Below, piece by piece: positions 4,949-8,288 of a stretch of 8,288 nt of DNA. A program made the position numbers and the translations under genes. Every line of letters starts with the position of its first letter. Position 1 is the stretch's first letter. Source of the stretch: CAYPOY01 sp964412395 (GTDB taxonomy: Bacteria > Chloroflexota > Anaerolineae > B4-G1); the NCBI GenBank assembly GCA_964412395.1, contig CAYPOY010000233.1:1-8288 (forward strand), in the 5' to 3' direction. The notes under the pieces were generated by a model, which was given only the letters and a program-made list of their open reading frames with translations, searched no databases and was not told where the DNA came from.

Positions 4949-5092
4949 ATCCGCGTCACTCACGGTCTGTCTCCTCTTGAGACTGGGCGCCAATCGCGCC
5001 GACCAACCAGCCAGTGCCAGCGCGATCCAGAAAGACCCCATCAGGCCAAATCCTGCCAGGACCACGACGATCAACCCAGCGTTGAACATCAT
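4949..5092 (-). pseudogene. 5' part of the zinc-ribbon membrane protein, out of frame
   Basis: From ATG 5092 (or 5089) the frame encodes MMFNAGLIVVVLAGFGLMGS, a long hydrophobic segment to about residue 30, then a basic stop (SLKRRQ) and VSDA. A one-base loss around 4949-4956 then throws it out of the zinc-ribbon frame. Restoring the base joins VSDA to GFWECPNC. Inside this part AGGAGACAGACC followed by GTG 4963 looks like a second start for a shorter, cytosolic form beginning VSDA. It is in frame with the membrane segment, so whether the gene is one fused protein or has an internal start is open. The frame itself stays open to 4862. Confidence 0.5.
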
Positions 5093-5094
5093 AG

Positions 5095-5123
5095 AGTATA
5101 GCGTATCTAGAGAGAGTGGGCAA
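5095..5123 (-). promoter_or_regulatory. Promoter of the zinc-ribbon gene, apparently leaderless
   Basis: Minus strand TTGCCC (5118-5123), 17-nt spacer, TATACT (5095-5100). The expected transcription start, 6-7 nt downstream of the -10, falls on the ATG ATG at 5092-5087. There is no ribosome binding site before these ATGs. The mRNA would begin at or next to the start codon (leaderless). Confidence 0.5.
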
Positions 5124-5309
5124 GTGCTCGGTGGCGCGGCGGACTGGCGGCGGGGAGCGGCTGGAGACTCTGTCCGACGGCCTGCAGACACATGCAGCAG
5201 GTGGGGGAACGCCGACGACAGAGGGGCCCCTTCCAGGAGCAGTAGTGTGTATCCTTACTCCTGTCTCTCGCCGGTGGAAACAGGCCGTCTAGCCCCACCC
5301 TGGTGCTGT

Positions 5310-8087
5310 TCAACCAGGAGTTGGCCCGGCAACCGGTTGCAGAGCTGATTCGACCTCAGCTAGCAACTCCTCGATAGAGAACGGTTTAGGAAGGAAGCTA
5401 GCCGCTCCGGAGGCGATGAGTCGCTTCCGTTCCTGCTCCGTATCCGCCACGTGAGCCGATATCGCGACGATGGGAATGACCTGCGTCACAGCATCTCGCT
5501 TCAGATGGGCCAACGCTTCGTACCCATCCATCCCCGGTAGACGCAGATCCAGCAAGATCAGGTCAGGCCGATAGCGACGGGTCATTGCCAACGCCTCGTA
5601 GCCATCGGCAGCCACCAAAGAGGTGAAGCCGATTTGGCGCATCGCCGCCGAGAGCAGACCAAGCGTATCCACATCGTCATCAACGATGAGCACACGGCCC
5701 TGCCAGGTCAAAGCCTTCTCGACGCTTCGCAGCAAGTCCTTGCCCTCCACAGGTTTGGTCAGGTAATCCGCGGCCCCCAGCCCCCAGGCAGCTCCGTCGT
5801 CCTGCCTGATGGACATCACGACGACAGGTATATCGGCCGTGGCAACGTTTTTCTTCAAATCGCGGAGCACCTCCAACCCATCCACATCGGGGAGAATCAG
5901 GTCCAGAGTGATGAGGTCGGGCCGTTTCTCCTCGGCCCAGACCACGACGGAACGTCCGCTCCCCAGGATGAAGACCCGATATCCGCTGTTCTCCAGTTGC
6001 ATCCTGGCGAGGTTGACGGCATTCGGGTCGTCGTCCACGACTAAGATCGTCCGTGCACGGGCCATTACGCATGGCGGAATCCGGCGACCTGGACCTTCTC
6101 CTTCCACCTGGACGGGCACGGGCAGAATAAAGGTGAACGTGCTCCCCTTGTCCTGTTCACTCTCGACCCATACCCGTCCGCCATGCATCTCCACAAACAT
6201 CTTGACGATGGAAAGGCCCAGGCCGCTCCCACCGACCTCCTGGACCAGGGGATGATCGGCCCGGTAGAATCGTTCAAAGATGCGCCCCAGGTCATCGGTA
6301 GCGATGCCAATGCCTGTGTCTTGCACGTCCACCCGCACAGCCCCTTCGACAGGGTAGGCCCGCACTTCGATCTCTCCACCTTCGGGAGTATAGCGGACAG
6401 CATTACCTACCAGGTTAGTGAGCACCTGATTGAGCCGGTCTCGGTCGCCCATAACATCGGGCAGGCCTCCAACCACCCCGTAGGTGAGGGTCTGATGCTT
6501 GGCTTCGGCCTGACCCGCCAGCACATTGACCACATCGGAGATCACCTCACCGATCTGCGTAGGTTGAGGCTCGAAGCGGAGCCGCCCGGTCTCCACCCGC
6601 GAGATGTCCAGCAAGTCATTGATCAAAGCAGTCAGACGATCCGCATTGTTCCTGATGATAGCCAGGAATCGTTCCTGCTCGTCGTTGACAGGGCCAACAG
6701 CTCCCGCATAGAGGAGATCGGTGTATCCCTTGATGGCTGTCATAGGCGTGCGGAGCTCATGAGAGACATTGGAGACGAACTCGCTCTTAGCCCGATCCGC
6801 CTCCACTTCGCTGGTAATGTCCCGCAAGACAGTAACCACTCCCAGGAAATCGCCCCGCTGGGTCAGGACAGGGGACAGGTGGGCGTGGACAACACGGCTG
6901 TCAACCTCCAGGGTCATCTGGAAGGCCTTACGCACCTCCACCTCCAGAGCAACAGCACCCAGAAGCGCCTCCATAGCGGCGACCGCCTCCTCCCTGCCCC
7001 GAGCGTCGAAGACGGAAAAGAGAGCATGAAAATCCTGGCCGATCAATTGCTCGCCAGGCATGTCCAGGATGCTTTCTGCCGCCGGATTGACCAGGATCGT
7101 CTGCCCCTCAGCGTTGTTCACGATAACGCCGTCGGCAATGGATGTGAGGATCGCCTGGCTCTTGGTGGCCTCCTCTTGCTGATGACGGAGCATCTGGCCC
7201 AACTCCTGAGCCTGCTGAGTAAGGAGACGGTAGACCTCGGCGTTGCCAATAGCCGTGGCAATCTGACCCAGAACGGTGCGAAAGAGCCGGACGTGAGTAG
7301 GGCTAAAAGCCTCCGGGCGAGAGCTGGCTACGGCCAGGAGACCCATGAACGCCCCGTTGGCGACCAGCGGAGCCACCATCAAAGAGCGCATGTTCGGGTC
7401 AGCCAGTACTTTAACCCATGCTTCTGTCTGCTCTGTCTGCAGATCACTCAGGACCAACGGCAAATCAGCCTGTCCCAACCGCCATGCTGAGGGGAGCACC
7501 GCTACAGGAATTCTCTCACTATTCCAGTTGATCGCCGTCTCAGGTACGACTTGCCCGGCCGCACTATCTACCAGGAAGACCACTCCCATCTCTGCCGTGA
7601 TCGCCGTTGTCACCCCGGCCAGGGTCCTATGAAGCACCCGGCCCAGATCCAGGCTCGCGGTCAGTTCCCGGGTGATCTCGTGGAGGGCCTCTAACCGGGA
7701 CTTCTCAGCAGTCAGCCGCTCCACCTCGCCAGCGAAATATTGGGTCAGGGCTACGTCCAGGGCATTGAGGCGACCGTTGACCTGTCCCAGATTTCCTTCT
7801 GCCGATAGCAGGTCCTGGATGACCTGGGAGAGACCTTCAGCAATGGAAAGCAGCTCAGAGGGAGTAGCCCTGCGCTCCCCCACCTCTCGATCAGCCCATT
7901 GCCGGACACCTTCCATCAGCGTCTCGGTCTGATCTTCCAGCAGAGCATCAACAAGAGACTGACAGTAAGAAAGACACTCGTCCGCAGAAAGGGCAGCATA
8001 GGCTGGCAATTTTTGAACCACCGCCAGCCACCGCGCATCAATGTCCGCTCTCTGCTGGTACAACCACGAACCAAAATCCCAGCTCAT
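5310..8087 (-). CDS. Hybrid sensor histidine kinase with RsbRD_N, GAF, PAS and two receiver domains
   Basis: This is a cytosolic 925-residue phosphorelay kinase without membrane helices or signal peptide. Domains in order: RsbRD_N-like all-helical domain (about 5-95), coiled coil (about 97-140), GAF (about 143-285), coiled coil, PAS (about 309-425), HisKA (432-500), HATPase_c (545-658), REC1 (680-793), REC2 (797-915). Key residues are present: phospho-His H443 in SHELRTP, N558/N562 (N box), DTGIGI from D590 (G1), IFERFY (F box) and GGSGLGLS (G2). REC1 has acidic pocket D685-D687, phospho-Asp D729 and K778. REC2 has D803-D805, D847 and K901. The kinase should therefore autophosphorylate and pass phosphate to either receiver; the target is not in view. 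I chose ATG 8087 (GAGGAG 4 nt upstream); a TTG at 8141 adds 18 unlikely residues. REC1 begins VMARARTILVVDDD, which looks like the start of a once separate response regulator. Confidence 0.92.
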   Translation of the reverse strand: MSWDFGSWLYQQRADIDARWLAVVQKLPAYAALSADECLSYCQSLVDALLEDQTETLMEGVRQWADREVGERRATPSELLSIAEGLSQVIQDLLSAEGNLGQVNGRLNALDVALTQYFAGEVERLTAEKSRLEALHEITRELTASLDLGRVLHRTLAGVTTAITAEMGVVFLVDSAAGQVVPETAINWNSERIPVAVLPSAWRLGQADLPLVLSDLQTEQTEAWVKVLADPNMRSLMVAPLVANGAFMGLLAVASSRPEAFSPTHVRLFRTVLGQIATAIGNAEVYRLLTQQAQELGQMLRHQQEEATKSQAILTSIADGVIVNNAEGQTILVNPAAESILDMPGEQLIGQDFHALFSVFDARGREEAVAAMEALLGAVALEVEVRKAFQMTLEVDSRVVHAHLSPVLTQRGDFLGVVTVLRDITSEVEADRAKSEFVSNVSHELRTPMTAIKGYTDLLYAGAVGPVNDEQERFLAIIRNNADRLTALINDLLDISRVETGRLRFEPQPTQIGEVISDVVNVLAGQAEAKHQTLTYGVVGGLPDVMGDRDRLNQVLTNLVGNAVRYTPEGGEIEVRAYPVEGAVRVDVQDTGIGIATDDLGRIFERFYRADHPLVQEVGGSGLGLSIVKMFVEMHGGRVWVESEQDKGSTFTFILPVPVQVEGEGPGRRIPPCVMARARTILVVDDDPNAVNLARMQLENSGYRVFILGSGRSVVVWAEEKRPDLITLDLILPDVDGLEVLRDLKKNVATADIPVVVMSIRQDDGAAWGLGAADYLTKPVEGKDLLRSVEKALTWQGRVLIVDDDVDTLGLLSAAMRQIGFTSLVAADGYEALAMTRRYRPDLILLDLRLPGMDGYEALAHLKRDAVTQVIPIVAISAHVADTEQERKRLIASGAASFLPKPFSIEELLAEVESALQPVAGPTPG

Positions 8088-8129
8088 ACCACTCCTCACG
8101 CTTAGGTCAGTGTGCACCCTACCCCATAT

Positions 8130-8172
8130 ATTGTATCCCAACTCCAGGGGAAACGGGTTACAGCTTTGTTAC
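8130..8172 (-). promoter_or_regulatory. Probable promoter and direct-repeat site of the kinase gene
   Basis: Minus strand TACAAT (8130-8135) is a good -10, predicting a start near 8123 and a leader of about 36 nt. No good -35 is found at the right spacing (ACCCGT at 8153-8158). Where the -35 should be there is instead a direct repeat, GTAAC at 8168-8172 and at 8157-8161, with an 11-bp period. That suits an activator of the OmpR/PhoB type bound beside RNA polymerase. Confidence 0.35.
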
Positions 8173-8193
8173 GGTTGAGTGAAGGGTCTGTTT

Positions 8194-8221
8194 GGTCATT
8201 GGTCATTCGTCATTGGTCATC
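8194..8221. repeat. Heptanucleotide tandem repeat, 4 units (GGTCATT)
   Basis: Four units: GGTCATT, GGTCATT, CGTCATT, GGTCATC. The tract lies directly after the stop codon of the ABC exporter gene. It has the same 7-bp period as the two other arrays but a different consensus. It resembles the short tandemly repeated heptamers known from filamentous cyanobacteria. Confidence 0.8.
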
Positions 8222-8223
8222 CT

Positions 8224-8288
8224 CTACGCAGCCTGCCCCTTGAACTGGCTCATGTACAAATTGTGATAGAACCCGCCTTGTGCCAGCA
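8224..8288 (-). CDS. ABC exporter (ATPase/permease), last 20 codons
   Basis: From the right edge a minus-strand frame reads LAQGGFYHNLYMSQFKGQAA and ends with TAG at 8224-8226. The pattern GGFYHNLYMSQFKGQ is a familiar C-terminus of fused permease-ATPase exporters of the MdlB/MsbA group: the short helix after the H-loop, ending in Y-x-x-Q-F. The rest of the gene lies outside the window. It is on the same strand as the histidine kinase, 136 bp upstream of it, with a repeat tract and a probable promoter in between. The kinase need not be in the same operon. Confidence 0.65.
   Translation of the reverse strand, partial: LAQGGFYHNLYMSQFKGQAA

Noticed and set aside
5299..5318. Hairpin CCTGGT-N8-ACCAGG overlapping the kinase stop codon as a terminator
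   Set aside because: Only six base pairs, it contains the stop codon, and no T-run follows in the direction of transcription.
6183..7490. Plus-strand frame of 435 codons opposite the histidine kinase
   Set aside because: Antisense of well-conserved kinase domains; composition and lack of start signals mark it as a shadow.

Overview
The window looks like a chromosomal stretch from a GC-rich bacterium, most likely a Chloroflexota (Anaerolineae-like) genome. This is inferred from the RsbRD_N-GAF-PAS-kinase-REC-REC architecture, the degenerate 7-bp intergenic repeats and the mixture of mobile-element remnants. No marker gene fixes the taxonomy. Nearly all genes lie on the minus strand. The exception is a short plus-strand block at about 1579-3280.

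Right side (about 5310-8288, minus strand) is orderly. The last 20 codons of an ABC exporter enter from the right edge. After a 7-bp repeat tract and a probable promoter comes an intact 925-residue hybrid sensor histidine kinase with two C-terminal receiver domains.

Left and middle (about 1-5092) is an accessory region full of damaged genes. From left to right: (1) a transposase-like gene in lower-GC DNA runs off the left edge and may carry paired frameshifts. (2) A RelE/ParE-type toxin and its antitoxin have a clear promoter, but the toxin is cut by a TAA just before its last beta strand. (3) A plasmid/ICE-type replication-relaxation protein has its winged-helix start in a different frame. 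(4) A small membrane protein is an exact 70-residue tandem duplication. (5) A short hypothetical gene collides tail to tail with (6) a minus-strand P-loop NTPase that has a nuclease-like N-terminus. Both of these appear to be cut off at the same point, near 3280. (7) A membrane-anchored zinc-ribbon protein has a one-base frameshift, and its C-terminus is encoded by a 12-copy heptanucleotide repeat.

Taken together, the left and middle part reads as a decaying island built from an integrative or conjugative element, a possible defence gene and a toxin-antitoxin pair, next to an intact housekeeping or signalling segment. I found no tRNA, rRNA or CRISPR array, and no complete new system. The most promising lead is the truncated nuclease/NTPase gene, which may be a remnant of a STAND-type (Avs-like) antiphage protein.
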